Below are positions 23,676 to 35,991 of a stretch of DNA of 64,000 bases, piece by piece. Source of the stretch: Plasmodium relictum (lineage: Eukaryota; Apicomplexa; Aconoidasida; Haemosporida; Plasmodiidae); NCBI RefSeq assembly GCF_900005765.1, contig NC_041690.1:434001-498000 (forward strand). Direction: 5' to 3'. The number at the start of each line of letters is the position of its first letter. The stretch's first letter is position 1. The position numbers were made by a program, and so were the translations under genes. A model generated the notes under the pieces. The model made no database searches, was not told the origin of the DNA, and worked only from the letters and a program-made list of their open reading frames with translations.

Positions 23676-26600
23676 CAAAATAATATAAAATAAAATTAAA
23701 AATATATCACACTAAAAAATTGGTTTCCAAATATAATTTAGAATATATTCATAAAAATAAAAAAATAAAAAATAAACTAAATATACACAAATATATATAT
23801 ATATATTATAATGTATAAAAGTAAAATTATATTATTTAATAAGTAATGATGCAATTATTTTCCTTTTTAAATACAAATGTAAAATATTATTTAAAAATAA
23901 ATAAGAAAAAAAGTATATTTATTGATATAATTAATTTTTTTATAAAACACAACATTAAAAAAGATGTTTAGAAAACAAAAAAAAACGAAATTTAATTTAA
24001 AAAAAATGTTTAATAAATAAATAATATGTCTTTCTTTTCTAAAATATTTTATATTTATTTGTAGGTAGAAGCATAAAATAATAATTTTTATTTCTATCTA
24101 TAAATTCATTAGATATATACATTTAGTAAGATAAATCGTGCTAATTTTTAAATACATATAGAACAATAAAAGAAAACAAATTAAAAAAGAAAATAAAAAA
24201 TAATAAAATTATTCTTTTTTTTTTTTTTCTTTATAAAATATTAGTATAAAAACATTAAAGATCAAATTAAAAATACAACTGAGAAAAATTAAAAAAAAAA
24301 AAGTAATAAAAAATTCAAAATTTAAAAAGACAAATTATAAATTAAAATTATATATATAAATAAAATAAATAAATGAAAAAAGAAAATAAACATAACATTC
24401 ATAATTTTAAAATATATTTTTTTTTTTTATGCACCAAAAATGTTAAATTAATATTATTTACAAATAACTATATTATTATGCATTAAAGTTCTGATTAATA
24501 GATGGATTCTAAAAAAATTTTTTTTTTTTTTTTCAAAAAAACATTTAATTTTATATATTTTAAATAAATAAAAAGAACTCATATAAACATATATGATGAA
24601 GAAAACATATAATACATAGAATAAAAGAGTGATTTATTTTTATAAAAAATTTTAAAATATAAAATTAAACAAAAATATATCAGTCTTTACATAGTTTCAT
24701 ATAAAATATTATTATTATTATTAATATTATTATTTTTATTAATATCATTAATATTATTTTTCTCTAAAATATAGATAATAAATTATTTTAATTTTTTTTT
24801 TTATTATTATTTAAATGTATGTTACACTTAAAATAATAAGGGTTTGCACAAGACAAATTAATAGAATAAAATATATTACAAATAATAATAGAAACTAAAT
24901 ACAAAATAACGTCAGTGATATAAAAAAAAAAAAAAAATAGACGTATTTATGAATATATTATTATGCATCAAATTTTAAATATGATAGTATAATATTTAGA
25001 ATTATATTAATAATAAATTAGTAGTTACAAATATATATTATTATAAAAATATTTTGTTCTGTTATAACTTTTTTCGTTATTAAAAATAATTTAAAATATA
25101 AAATTAAATATTAAATAAATCTATAAGGTCTTAGTTTTCAAAAAATAACATTTAAAATTTTTTTTTTTTAACTTTTCAATTAATATATTAAATGGAAATA
25201 AGTGTAAAATAAATTATTATGAATTTTATAAATAGCTCATAGTTATCAATTAACATATATTAATTTCACAAATATGTAAAATATATTTTTATATGAACCT
25301 AAGAGTAATTTTCTAATGTTTTATATATATATATTATTATTTTATTTTATTATCGCATTAGTTCTTTTTTTTTTTCTAGTAGAGAAAACAAATGAAATGC
25401 ATATTAACGAAATTTTTTGTTCTTTTTTCTTTTATTTTTAATATATTTAAGTAGAAAATAATATCGAATATATAAATATATACTTAATACAAAAATGTGT
25501 GCGCTAAATCTAAAATTCTGTCAAAAAAATTTTACTCTTTTTTATAACATCTTTTTAAATTTGTCTATACAACGAAAAAAAATTATATTATCTAATGAAA
25601 CATAAACTAATAAAAAAAAAAATTATTATGAAAATTGTACAGGAAAATAAAAGAAAAAAACTAAATTTGAGTTATGTAATCTTGAAAAATAAGTTGGATA
25701 AATATAAAATAAAGCAAAAGTGTATATAAAAGTGTAAATTTAAATGATGTCGGGAATTTGTATTAAACAAAATAAAACATAAGTGCAATTTAAATTATAA
25801 AAAAAATAAGAAGTAACATTCGATTAGTGCATAAATATTAAAATTAAAAGGTTAAAGTAATTTAATGTTAAATAAGCATAAGGAAATTAAAAAAAAAAAA
25901 AAAAAGAAAACGATAAAGGTGCAATTCAGTTAGAAATGGAGTTCTATTTTAAAAATTTATTAGTTAAATTCTTTAAAACGAAAAACAAAAAAAAAAAAAA
26001 AATAATAACAGTCCTCATGTAAAATTATTATAGAATTTATTAAATATAAAAATAAATTAGACGTCGCTTTATTTTATATTTTTTCTTTCATATTTTGTAT
26101 AAAAACTAAAATTTACTATTTATGTGCGTAATATTTCTAAAAAGAAAAAATTAAATATATAATATTTTGTACAATTAAAAATAAGAATAAATTTTCACAG
26201 AAATATTAACTTTGAAAGCTTAATTAAAAATTTAAACATAATTAATACGTTATTATATACATATATATATATATTTTGATATATAAGGTTATTATTTCAT
26301 ATATATATTTTTAGGAAATTTTCCATTTAAAAAAAAAAAAATTTAATAAAATAAAATTATTATGGATATTATAAATATATTTTTTTATGATTCTATTAAA
26401 ATGTATACAACTAAAAAAAAATTGTAAAAGTTTGTGTGCAAATAAAATTAATATATTATTTAGCTCTTTTTTTATGCTTATTTCTTTAATCATCAAATTT
26501 AATAAAAAAAAAAAGGAGTTACAGAAAATGGATCCAAATATTTGATATTCTTAAATAAGATATATGTATAAATACATGAAAATGATCAAAAATTAAATCC

Positions 26601-26823
26601 AAATTTATAAAAAAATTGTGAACACTTTTAACTCAAAACAAAATATTAAAATTAAACAAATTCTTAAAAAAAAAAATTATTAAAAATTAAAATAAAATAT
26701 ATTTCTAAGTTATATAAATCATCAGAAAATTATGTATTTGTTGTGATATAATAAAAATGTAGGATACAACATGTGAGTTTTTGCATCTAAATACATACAG
26801 AAAATTGCATATAAACAAAATAT

Positions 26824-26825
<2 letters not shown>

Positions 26826-26896
<71 letters not shown>
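26826..26896. repeat. (TA)n microsatellite, the longest in the window
   Basis: Uninterrupted alternating TA of about 71 bp. It produces a meaningless Ile/Tyr open frame on the minus strand. Confidence 0.95.
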
Positions 26897-26899
<3 letters not shown>

Positions 26900-27121
26900 G
26901 AATATATATAACTTTTAATAATATTAATTCAAAATGTAATTTATAATATAAAATATAATCCAAATTTTAATTAATACAATATTATTGTTTATACATACAT
27001 GTATAAATATACATCATATACATGAGCATTTACATAAAATTTAAGATTATTTCTAATTATTTTATGAATTTTAACATACATAAAAATATATTGTTTGGCA
27101 AATTCCATTTGCATAAAATTT

Positions 27122-27670
27122 TTAAATTTCAAATAATGATCGTATAAAAATGAATATATATGTCTGATAAAATTTTTTAAATAGAAAAAAGCTTATTTTT
27201 TTTCTTTTTTTTGATGCATTATAAATTTAAATAAAAATATTTTTTAAAATATTATAAAATATTAACAAAAAGATGAATAATGAAAATTTTAAATTTACAA
27301 AATTTTATAAAGTACCAATAAAAAAAAATAATTATTCCTTACATTCATAGAAAAATTATAACTTTCTTGGAACTGTGTGTATAGAGAAAAATCCATTGCA
27401 TGTTTCATTTTTTTAATTTCGTTGTATATAAAAAAAAAATTAATAAAAATATTATTCTTATTATAAAATATAATTTTATTAGATGTTTTACATAAAATTA
27501 AATATGTAATATTTTTTCTTATTTTTGTTTTTAAGTCTAAAAGCACATTAAATAAAAAGTTAAGAATATCTTGTTACAGTTTTTTTCTTCCAAATTTTGT
27601 TATATAAATCAACAGCATGTAAAAAAAAAAAAAAGAAACACTTGAACGGTTACTCACCTTTTTTGTCCAT
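27122..27670 (-). CDS. Probable small three-exon gene, function unknown
   Basis: Proposed exons are 27658-27670, 27343-27536 and 27122-27163, joining in phase to 82 residues. The first exon is MDKK plus one base, ending at a consensus GTGAGT donor. The second begins after TTTTAG and ends at a GTAAGG donor. The third follows TTTTATCAG and stops after 13 codons. The middle exon has mixed, non-repetitive composition (for example KKMKHAMDFSLYTQFQESYN), unlike the Phe/Tyr/Ile runs of chance frames nearby. There is no signal peptide, and the short Phe-rich run is too brief to call a membrane helix. I do not recognise the family. It lies on the same strand as the CCCH and LRR genes. The splice pattern is the main support; length alone would not be. 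Confidence 0.45.
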
Positions 27671-28585
27671 AATTGCTCTTTTTAATTTTTTTTACATGCA
27701 CAATTGTTAATATATATGTTTTTAAAAATAAATAATGTATGTTTCATTTTTATAAATTTACATTTTTTCTATTTTTTTTATCTTTAAAGTTTGATTTTAC
27801 CACTAATAATAATGAATTTAATAACATAATTATTTTTGTTAAAACATATATATATAAATATGTAAATTCACTTAATGTGCATACATTTTATGTAACAATA
27901 TTTTACTTGTGGATCTTTGCACGTCTACATTAACATATTTACCCAAATTTATTAAATAAATATTATAATAATAATGAATTTATTAAAAAAAATTGTGTCT
28001 CAAAATTTTATTTGAAATTTCTTAAAATTATATTATTATTTATTTTGCGTTTTTGTATAATATTCTACAGTCTTTTAATATATATGTATTTTTTTTTTTT
28101 TTTTTTTTTGTTTTGTTCTTGGAAAAATTGAAAGTACCTTTTCATAATAAAATATTATTCTCACACATAATTTAAAAATATAGAAAATTTTTAATTTAAT
28201 TTAAATTCAATAAAATTTTTAATACTTTTTATGATATATTTATATTTTTTTAGTGCTTTGACAAACAACAAAATTACAAATGACAAAATTTATTTTGATT
28301 TTTACTTTTTTTTAAAAATATAATTAAAATTTTTTATCATATCGTGAAAATAATATAATATATATATATATTTTTGTTTATTTTAGAGTTTATAAAATAA
28401 TATTCTATATATATGGAAATAAAAAATAGCAACTTAAAAATGAGTATAACCTATTTTAAGTAAAAAAAAAAAAAATAAACAATAAAGTAAAAAAAGAATT
28501 ATTCTTTGAACAGAAATATGTTAAGTTAAAAAATAATTATATTTATGGTATCCTTCAAAAAAATGAAACAAGAATATCAAAACTT
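27671..28585. other. Intergenic region between the small gene and the LRR gene
   Basis: About 0.9 kb, A/T-rich. A 64-codon plus-strand frame (27739-27933) is Phe/Tyr/Ile-rich and looks like chance. No RNA gene was seen. Confidence 0.5.
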
Positions 28586-29673
28586 TTATTGCAAATTAAA
28601 TTTATATTTGTGCGTATTAAAAGTTATATCTGATTTATTTTTCTCTATTTTAGTAATATCATGAAAATCCAAAGATTTTATATGAGGTAAGTAATGAATT
28701 ACAAAAGGTCTATAAAAATAATAAGGAAAAAATAGAATGAAACGTAATTAAAAAATAAGTTCTAGAAGATAATGGAAATACAGAATTTTAACTTTTATAT
28801 GAAAAAAAAATAATAATAGAATATATTTATTACATTTTAATAAAATATATAAATATATATGTTAAGGTGCGATTTAATGTTGTATAATATTATTTAATAA
28901 TATAATATATATATATATAATACCGATAAAATTTGTTAAACAATTCCATAATAGGGTTATTTTCTAAAGTAAGTTTTTTTAATTTAGATAAGGATTGAAG
29001 TTTTTGAATTTCGTTAATGCTCTCTATTTTATTTGAGTGGATATATAATGCTTTTAAATTATTTAATTCCAATATACTATCATTTATTGTAACTAAATTA
29101 TTAAAAGAAATATCTAAGGAAATAATATTTGAATAATTAATAGTGGATTCTATATTTTTTTGATTATATATATGCCTCAAAAGATCACTCATAAAGCATA
29201 AATCTTCTAAGTTATTATTATTTATATTTAGAACCTTTGAATTACTAGAAACATTAATTTCCTTATTATTATAATTATAGATTATTTTATTCAACTCTAA
29301 TACATTCTTTTTTTCGTAATTAATTATTTTATTTGTACCAGCCCATATTTTTATATTATTTTTTAACTTAATATACTTTTCTATTTTGTTATTTTCATCT
29401 TTATTTAAATCATCATTTAGATTTTTCCTCTTATTTGAATTATCAGATTCATCATTTGTATCTTCACTCTTACGCATAAAACATTTTTAATAATAATAAT
29501 TATATACTTATTTATACATATAAATAAACATAAATATATGTTTTCATTTGTTTTATTTTAAACAAAATTTTTTTTTTGTAATTTTTAATTACCAGAGTAT
29601 CATTTGTTTCGTAAAATCTAGGTAAGGTTTCATATTCATTGTAACTTAATTTTAGTGAATTGAAATTCTCCAT
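28586..29673 (-). CDS. Leucine-rich-repeat protein, LRRC51-like
   Basis: Three exons: 29593-29673, 28924-29468, 28586-28709, giving 249 residues. The exon 2-3 join splits an Arg and produces FYRPFVIHYLPHIKSLDFHD, which matches the LRR cap of LRRC51 (YR.YVL..LP.I..FDFSGVTK). At least three repeats are visible: IISLDISFNNLVTI, LKALYIHSNKIESI and LKKLTLENNPI. The N-terminal half is Asn/Lys/Asp-rich with no repeat. LRR proteins of this SDS22-like type are protein-binding scaffolds, and many are found in cilia, but the partner here is unknown. If the frame is read only from its internal methionine, the first 27 residues and the last 41 are missed. No kinase or phosphatase domain is present. Confidence 0.8.
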
Positions 29674-30365
29674 ACCTTAAGAAAGTTGATATTTTTATTT
29701 AATAAAATTTTTATATATAAAAACATTTATAGCCTTTTTTTTTTTTTTTTATTGGTTTTCTAGAAATGTATATTCATAATAAAATTGTTCATTTTTGAAT
29801 CCATACAAAAAGCTATAAAAGTAAACACATAAGGAAAGGATAATATGAAAACTTAAAAAAAATGGTCAATAAGATAAAAAAGTAATATAAAAAAAAAATG
29901 AATAAAATAAAACACACAAAAAAAAAAAAAAAAGATAGAAATGAAAATATAAATATAAAGATATTAAAAAGACAAATTATTATTTTTTTTTAAATTTCTT
30001 AAAGCATAGAAGAAATAATAAAAATTGAAAAAGTAAAAAAAAATATGTATCTATTATTAGGAAAAATAATAGTATTTAATTTAAAAAAAATTAATTTTTT
30101 ATTAAATATAATCAAATTTTAAATGAAAAAATAGCTAAAATGGATGTTTTATTATTTCGAAAAAAATTAACTCAAAAAAAAGTTTATCTTATTATGTTAT
30201 ATCAAGATAAGTAAAAATTATGTAATTTTAATTTAAAATAAAATTCATTGTAGTTTTATAAGCATATATAATTTTTTGACATATGGTAATTTAATAACTA
30301 TTTATTTTTCTAATTTAATATTTTTTTATGTGATAAATCATTATTTATTATAATATGCAAAAATA
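29674..30365. other. Intergenic region between the LRR and TLS1-like genes
   Basis: About 0.7 kb. It holds the LRR promoter and the TLS1-like 3' end. No feature beyond A/T tracts was found. Confidence 0.55.
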
Positions 30366-30962
30366 TTAACTATTATTTTCTTTATTAATAAATTTTGCTT
30401 TTCTTAAAATTTTCCTTTTAATTTTCTCTGTTTCCTCGATATTTTTTAATTTAATTTCTACCGGCAATGGAATCTCAGTGATTCCAGTAATGCAATTTAA
30501 TTTTTCAGAGTTGTCATTAATAGAGCTTTTAACTTTCAAATGATCCGATAATTTATATAAATCTTTAATAACATCATCCTGTTCTCCTTTTTGTTTTTTT
30601 GTCTTTTCGTTTTCTTCATAAAATTCCTTCATATTTTCTCTTATAAATGACTCTACATGAGCATCTTCTATTTCTTTCTCAGTAAAGTTTTTTGTAAATT
30701 GTTTATCTAATAATTTTTTTTCTTTTTCATTTTTTTCTAAAACTTTTGATTCATAATTTATATTGTCAGAATTTATTCCTTTCTTTTTTAATCTTAAATT
30801 TTGAAGTAATTTAAGATTTTTTGATGTTTCTAATTTCAATATATTAAAACTTTGATGATTTAATTCTTTTATAGTATTTTCTTGAATTTTTAAGTCTTCA
30901 TCTTTTTCTAACGGAATTCTTATACGCTTGTTATCAATTTTTAATTTTCTCTTCTTTATCAT
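30366..30962 (-). CDS. TLS1/C9orf78-family (HCA59) splicing protein
   Basis: Single exon, 198 residues, highly charged and predicted helical. The family (fission yeast Tls1, human C9orf78) binds the BRR2 helicase and affects splice-site choice. Support: a basic N-terminus (MIKKRKLKIDNKRIRIPLEK), a middle block with ESFIRENMKEFYEENEKTKK, and the C-terminal family motif GITEIPLPVEIKLKNIEETE near residues 160-182. This corresponds to human GIPEVDLGIDAKIKNI..TE. It is shorter than the human protein (289 residues), lacking part of the N-terminus. It fits with the other splicing genes in this window but is not co-transcribed with them. The motif match is short, so the name is probable, not certain. 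Confidence 0.72.
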   Translation of the reverse strand: MIKKRKLKIDNKRIRIPLEKDEDLKIQENTIKELNHQSFNILKLETSKNLKLLQNLRLKKKGINSDNINYESKVLEKNEKEKKLLDKQFTKNFTEKEIEDAHVESFIRENMKEFYEENEKTKKQKGEQDDVIKDLYKLSDHLKVKSSINDNSEKLNCITGITEIPLPVEIKLKNIEETEKIKRKILRKAKFINKENNS

Positions 30963-32029
30963 AATATAAATAAAAGGATAAATTAAATTGACTAAAATTA
31001 TTTCAATTACCTTTTATAATTTTCTTTTTTTTTCTCTTAAAATTATAAAATACAAAAAAATTAAATTTCTTAAATATTTAAAGATAAAATGCAGTGAAAT
31101 ATAATTTATATTTAGTATAAAATATTTTTAAATTTGTAACAAAAAAAAAAAAATTTATGTATATAAAAAATAATATAAAATTTACATGAGTATATATATT
31201 TTTTGTTATTATAAAATTAACTTTTTTGAAATATCTACAAAAATTTTATTTATGAATAAAATAACTTGGTTTTGATTGTTTTATATTTTAACTACTATCT
31301 CATTTATATATGTATTGCTGTTAAAATAAAAAAAAATAAGTTTTCAAATAGAATTTTAGATAATTACTTTTTTATTTAAAATTAAAATGCTTTGATATAG
31401 ATTGTTCTCTTGAATTATTTTATAAACAATGCCAAAAAAATATTTTCACAAATATAAAGAATATATTTTTTAATATATTTCCAGAATATTAATTTCCCCT
31501 TTTTTCTTCATTCTCTATTAAAAATTTGTGTTTAATATTGTTTTAATATATATTAAGAATTAAAAAACACAGATGACTTAAAGATAATTATGTATAAAGT
31601 ATATTATTTTATTTTTTCTTGTATGTATGGAAAACGTAAAAAAAAAATGTCAAAAAAAAATTAATGTAATATTTTATAATTTAAAAATCAGTACCTGGGC
31701 ATTTGGGATATACTAAGTAATAATTAAAATAAATTTATACTAAAAAATCTTATAAAATCATTTTAGTATTTTACTTTTTTTTTAAACGTTACACTGCAAA
31801 TTTTAGCTTTTTAAATTTTATGTTTCTAAAAAAAAAAATAAGAAAAAGCTTAACTTTCTTGTGAATATTATAAAACTTAACTTTTATTTAATGCATTATA
31901 TGAAATTATTTAATTATAGAACAATTCTTATTTGATTTAATTTTAATAAAACGTTTAATTTTATCTAAAAAAAAAAGAAGTAATAATAAAATAAAAAACT
32001 AAAATTGAAAAATTTTATAAAAAGATGTC

Positions 32030-32036
32030 TGCATGC
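32030..32036. promoter_or_regulatory. TGCATGC motif, AP2-type site candidate
   Basis: Contains the palindrome GCATGC in DNA where four G/C bases in six are rare. TGCATG(CA) is the known preference of the AP2-Sp/AP2-EXP DNA-binding domain of Plasmodium. Confidence 0.35.
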
Positions 32037-32593
32037 TATATAAAAGAAGCTTTTTTATAAATTCCAATACATTACTCAGTTCATCATAAAAATTAGAAAA
32101 AATTTCAAAGAAAAATTTCACTAGAATAGCAAATATATACGATTGAAGGAAAAAATAACTTAGAGTTAATTATGTTTATACATTGTTTTAAATATATCTC
32201 AAGATCATGGAGCAATTTAATATATTTTAATAAATTTTAATTTTTGATAATTTTATATATATATATATATATTTGTTTTATCTCAAATAAAATTGTGCAT
32301 TTGTGTTAAGTATTTTATTGTATTTTTTTTTTTTTTTTTTCTTATACTTTATTTCTTTATTAAAACATTTGTCTTATTTATATTTTAAGGCCCCCTTTTT
32401 TTTTAACAAAATAATTTAATTTTACAAAAAACATAAAATATTTTTTTATTAAACTTTTTAATTTCATATTAATATAACTGTACTATGTTATAAAAAAGCG
32501 CTAAAAAAACAGCAATTTTTATCTTTTTTCGAAGAAAATTTTTTTTATGTTAAAAAAAAAATAGCAAAATAATATTGATTTTTATATGGCTTT

Positions 32594-32600
32594 TGCATGC
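32594..32600. promoter_or_regulatory. TGCATGC motif, second copy
   Basis: Same heptamer, 564 bp from the first copy in the same shared upstream region. Confidence 0.35.
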
Positions 32601-33424
32601 TTGATGAATGAAGAAAAAAAAGAAAATTACTTTGACAAAAAATTCAAATTTTTAGAATTACCTAAAAAATTAAAAATATAACATAAAATGAAAGAAAATA
32701 AATAAAAATAAAGTGGCAAAATAATAATAAAACAAAAATATCTTTTGTTAAAAAAAATATGGAGATTAAAAAAAACATACATACAATTAGAAATAAGAAA
32801 AAAAAGTAAAATGAAAAACTAAATTAGAATAAAAAAAAAAAGAAACATAGAATAATTAAACTAAAAAATTAAAAACAATGAATAAACAAAATAGAAAAAA
32901 TGTAGAACAGTAAAGTATTAAAAATATAGAATAACAAAAATAATATAAACAATAACAAGTTAAAAAAAAAATAAGAGAAAAATAAGAAAATATTACATAA
33001 CCTTTTATTTTAAAAAAAATTATATGTAATAAGTTATTAATGAATTTCGTATCATACAGGAGACATTTTTTATTTCGAAAAGATACATATATGATAAACC
33101 TAAATCATTTACAATTTTTCAAACTATATAAATATAAAACAATATATATAAGTTTTTAGTTCTAATATAAAATGAGTATACCTATAAAAATTAAATGAAC
33201 TCATTTATAAATTATTACTTTTTCTTTTTTTCTTTGTATAACATTACAGTATTCAATGAATATAGATAATATGAAAAAAATATTTTATATGAATTTATTT
33301 CAATAAAATATAAAGGAAATATACTGTAAATTTATTAATTAATATTCGATAAATATAAAACTATATGTCTTTAAGATATTATATTTTATTTCTAAAAAGG
33401 AAAAATATGCAGTATAAAGAAGCA

Positions 33425-33604
33425 TTAAAGCTATAGCTTTAAGTTTTAATTGTACTTAAACTTCTATCAAAATTTTGATAGTGTATAATATTAAAATAGA
33501 AAAACATAAAATAATGTTTTTCATGAACTATTATTTTACTTAATTATAAAAATTTAATGAAAGCAAGAAATTGCTTTTCATTATAATTCCATTTTTTTTT
33601 TTTT
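33425..33604 (+). other. Cluster of perfect palindromes and hairpins, possible structured RNA
   Basis: Two perfect 18-bp palindromes (33425-33442, centre GCTATAGC; 33464-33481, centre AAATTT) are joined by a nested inverted repeat (TTTAAGT at 33438-33444 with ACTTAAA at 33454-33460). A GAAAGCAA / TTGCTTTTC hairpin follows at about 33558-33579. A run of 14 T bases (about 33592-33605) comes next, as in RNA polymerase III termination. No known RNA family or internal promoter box was recognised. Confidence 0.35.
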
Positions 33605-34793
33605 TATGTATTTTTCTTTTACGTCTGAAAATTTTACTGTATGATTGCATGTAAACTAGAATCTATTATTTGAAAAAAGAAAAATATAATTATTATAGTA
33701 AAGCAAAAATCTTATTAATAATTACAACAAAATAAATATAAAATTAAGAAAATTTTCATAAATAAATAAAAATATTTCTTTAGTGCACATTATTTTATGT
33801 TGCATATTACTCAATTTTTTTTCATTTATTGACAAAATGATTAAATAGAAATCTGAAATACTTTTATGTGAATATTTCATAAATGCTATATTTATTATAT
33901 TACATAAAGAAAAAAAATTTCAAGCGCTTTAATTTTATTATTAAGTATAATTTTAAAACATTTTTCTTTACATATAAGAAAAGTATTTATATTTTCATGT
34001 GCATTTTAAAATAAAATATAAAGCTTATAGATTAAAAATATTTAAGAGCAATACGTTATCTTTTTTTTTTTTTTATATATATGTATAGTGAGATTATTTT
34101 TTTTCTTGAAATATTTTACATTTTCATTTTTTTTTAATATGCCAATATATATTATTAAAATTTTAAAACATACATAACAAAATAGTACTTTTTTATGAAT
34201 ATAATTTTTTTTTTTTAATAAAATGTAATAATAATAAATTGACACTGCCAATTATTAAAATGGAAAAAAAAGTTATATGAGAGATATATAATTAGATAAA
34301 TTAAAAAAAAAAAATTTTTTATGCTTAAAGTCTTTTCTTCTACTTGTTATATATGGAAACACGAAATTTTTTTATTTTATTTAATTTATTTATTATTTTT
34401 TTTTTTTTTTTTGCAATGATACTTCACAAAAATATATCACTTTAAGCATGTTTCTGTTTTAAGTATTATATATATATATAAATATATTCATATATATACA
34501 TTTATATATATATATATATATATGTATGCATATGTAAATACTAGTATATACTTTTTAAAATTATTTTTATTATACTTTTTGAATTTTTTTTTTTTTCTTC
34601 AATGATTAAATTGTGCGAATTAATGCTTATTATTACACCGTCAAAAGCAAAATTGTAAAATTAAGTAAAAATACTATTTATATAATTATACGAGTATATT
34701 TAAAGAAAAAATAATTGCATTAAATATATATATATATATCTTATGAGTAATTTATAAGAATATTTGATTTATGCAAAAAAAATTTCTTAAAAT

Positions 34794-34824
<31 letters not shown>

Positions 34825-35991
34825 GCATATACCTTTTTACTATTATATATTTGAAAATTTTTAATGCATCAATCATATAAAAAAAATACAAATAATATGA
34901 AAAAACAGTTACATAGAATTTTTAGCAGTTTTTTTAAAAAATTATATGAATTGTTAAAAATATAACAATAAATTTTAAATTAAATGTTAAGTGACAAAGT
35001 TGTGTAATTTATATTTATTTATACATAAATATAATCTTATTTTTCCTTTTTTTTTTTTTTCCTTTTTTACAATTATATATATGTTTATATATATATATAT
35101 ACATTTTGATTAATATATATAAAATATGAATTTTATTACTGCCCCCATTTTTTTTTTCCTTTTTGATAATTTTAATTTTGTTACATTAAATATTAGTTTT
35201 AAATAACGTATATTTTAAAAAAAAAAAAAAAAATTATATAAAAAATTATAAAATAAAAGAAACTTATTTATATTATTAAATGAATTTTGTAAATTTGTGT
35301 AAACATGTAAATATTGTAACTTTATGAAAAATATATATATTCTTTTTTCACTGAAACATATGTCTTCATGTAATATTAAAATTTTTTTTCATATATAAAC
35401 TATAAATGAAAAAAAAAAAAAAATATTGTTAATATATTTTATTTATAAGATTAAAATATATTATATTATTTTATATTTATTTTCGTGTGTTGTAAATTTA
35501 GATTTATATATATATTATATGTATATTTTTTTTTTTTTGGAAAATTTAAATTATAATAATTTTACTTTTATTTTTTAAGAAAATTTTTCTTATAGTTGTA
35601 TGGACACTTATAAATTTATTTTTTATATCAAAACATATAAACTTATATAATATATCTTTTTCATATTGTAATAAAAAATTACTTACAATTATTTTTGATT
35701 TTATTAATTTTTTTTTACCTTTTTTTATTATGAGAATTGCTTTGAGAAGAGTAAAATAAGATAAAGAAGAAAATAAATAAGGAAACATATGAACTGTATT
35801 TTTATTTGAATTTTCAATTTAGTGTAAATTATTAATTAAAAAGGAAAAAAAAAAAAAAAGATATATGTAATTAGTACTTGTTGTATTTTTTCTTAAATTG
35901 AGTAATTATACTATTAAAGTAAATAAAAAAAAAATAAAAAGAAAAAAAAAAAATTATCAAAAAAAGTTTTTTAAATGAAGTTACTGTTCAA

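Larger units (their letters stand above)
23147..27121. other. 4 kb gap with no confident gene
   Basis: Upstream DNA of the CCCH gene, then A/T-rich spacer. It includes a degenerate AATCA-rich repeat at 23614-23675 and a 71-bp (TA)n run. Short plus-strand frames begin at 25495 (36 residues), 25744 and 25936 (28 residues). Runs of that size are expected by chance in such DNA. A long leader or non-coding RNA could lie here but cannot be shown. Confidence 0.5.
30963..35991. promoter_or_regulatory. 5 kb shared upstream region of the TLS1-like gene (-) and MORC (+)
   Basis: The largest gap in the window, between two head-to-head genes. It contains two TGCATGC motifs (32030-32036, 32594-32600), short C runs (GGCCCCC at 32389, GCCCCCA at 35141), and a cluster of palindromes at 33425-33580. 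Small plus-strand frames at 32587 (31 residues) and 33040 (39 residues) could be upstream ORFs but are within chance length. No multi-exon gene could be built. The minus-strand frame at 35546-35788 has an internal GTAAGT and is unsupported. Confidence 0.5.

Noticed and set aside
25495-26022. Three small plus-strand ATG frames (36, 12 and 28 residues)
   Set aside because: I estimate that stop-free runs of 40 codons occur more than a hundred times by chance in this window; no splice links were found.
26705-26899. Minus-strand frame starting in (TA)n
   Set aside because: Half of it is Ile-Tyr repeats read from the microsatellite.
23147-27121. Possible centromere
   Set aside because: The DNA is A/T-rich but not distinctly above other spacers and lacks a long tandem-repeat core.
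31681-31720. Less A/T-rich patch with CTTAG...CAG/GTACTG that could be an 18-base exon
   Set aside because: No neighbouring exon in phase, and the TLS1-like gene is already complete from its own ATG.
34042-34251. 69-residue minus-strand Lys/Tyr/Ile frame
   Set aside because: Composition equals that of the surrounding A/T-rich DNA; about 70 codons can occur by chance here.
35546-35788. 80-residue minus-strand frame near the MORC start
   Set aside because: It has semi-normal composition but an internal GTAAGT, no clear partner exons and no family match. It is more likely chance.
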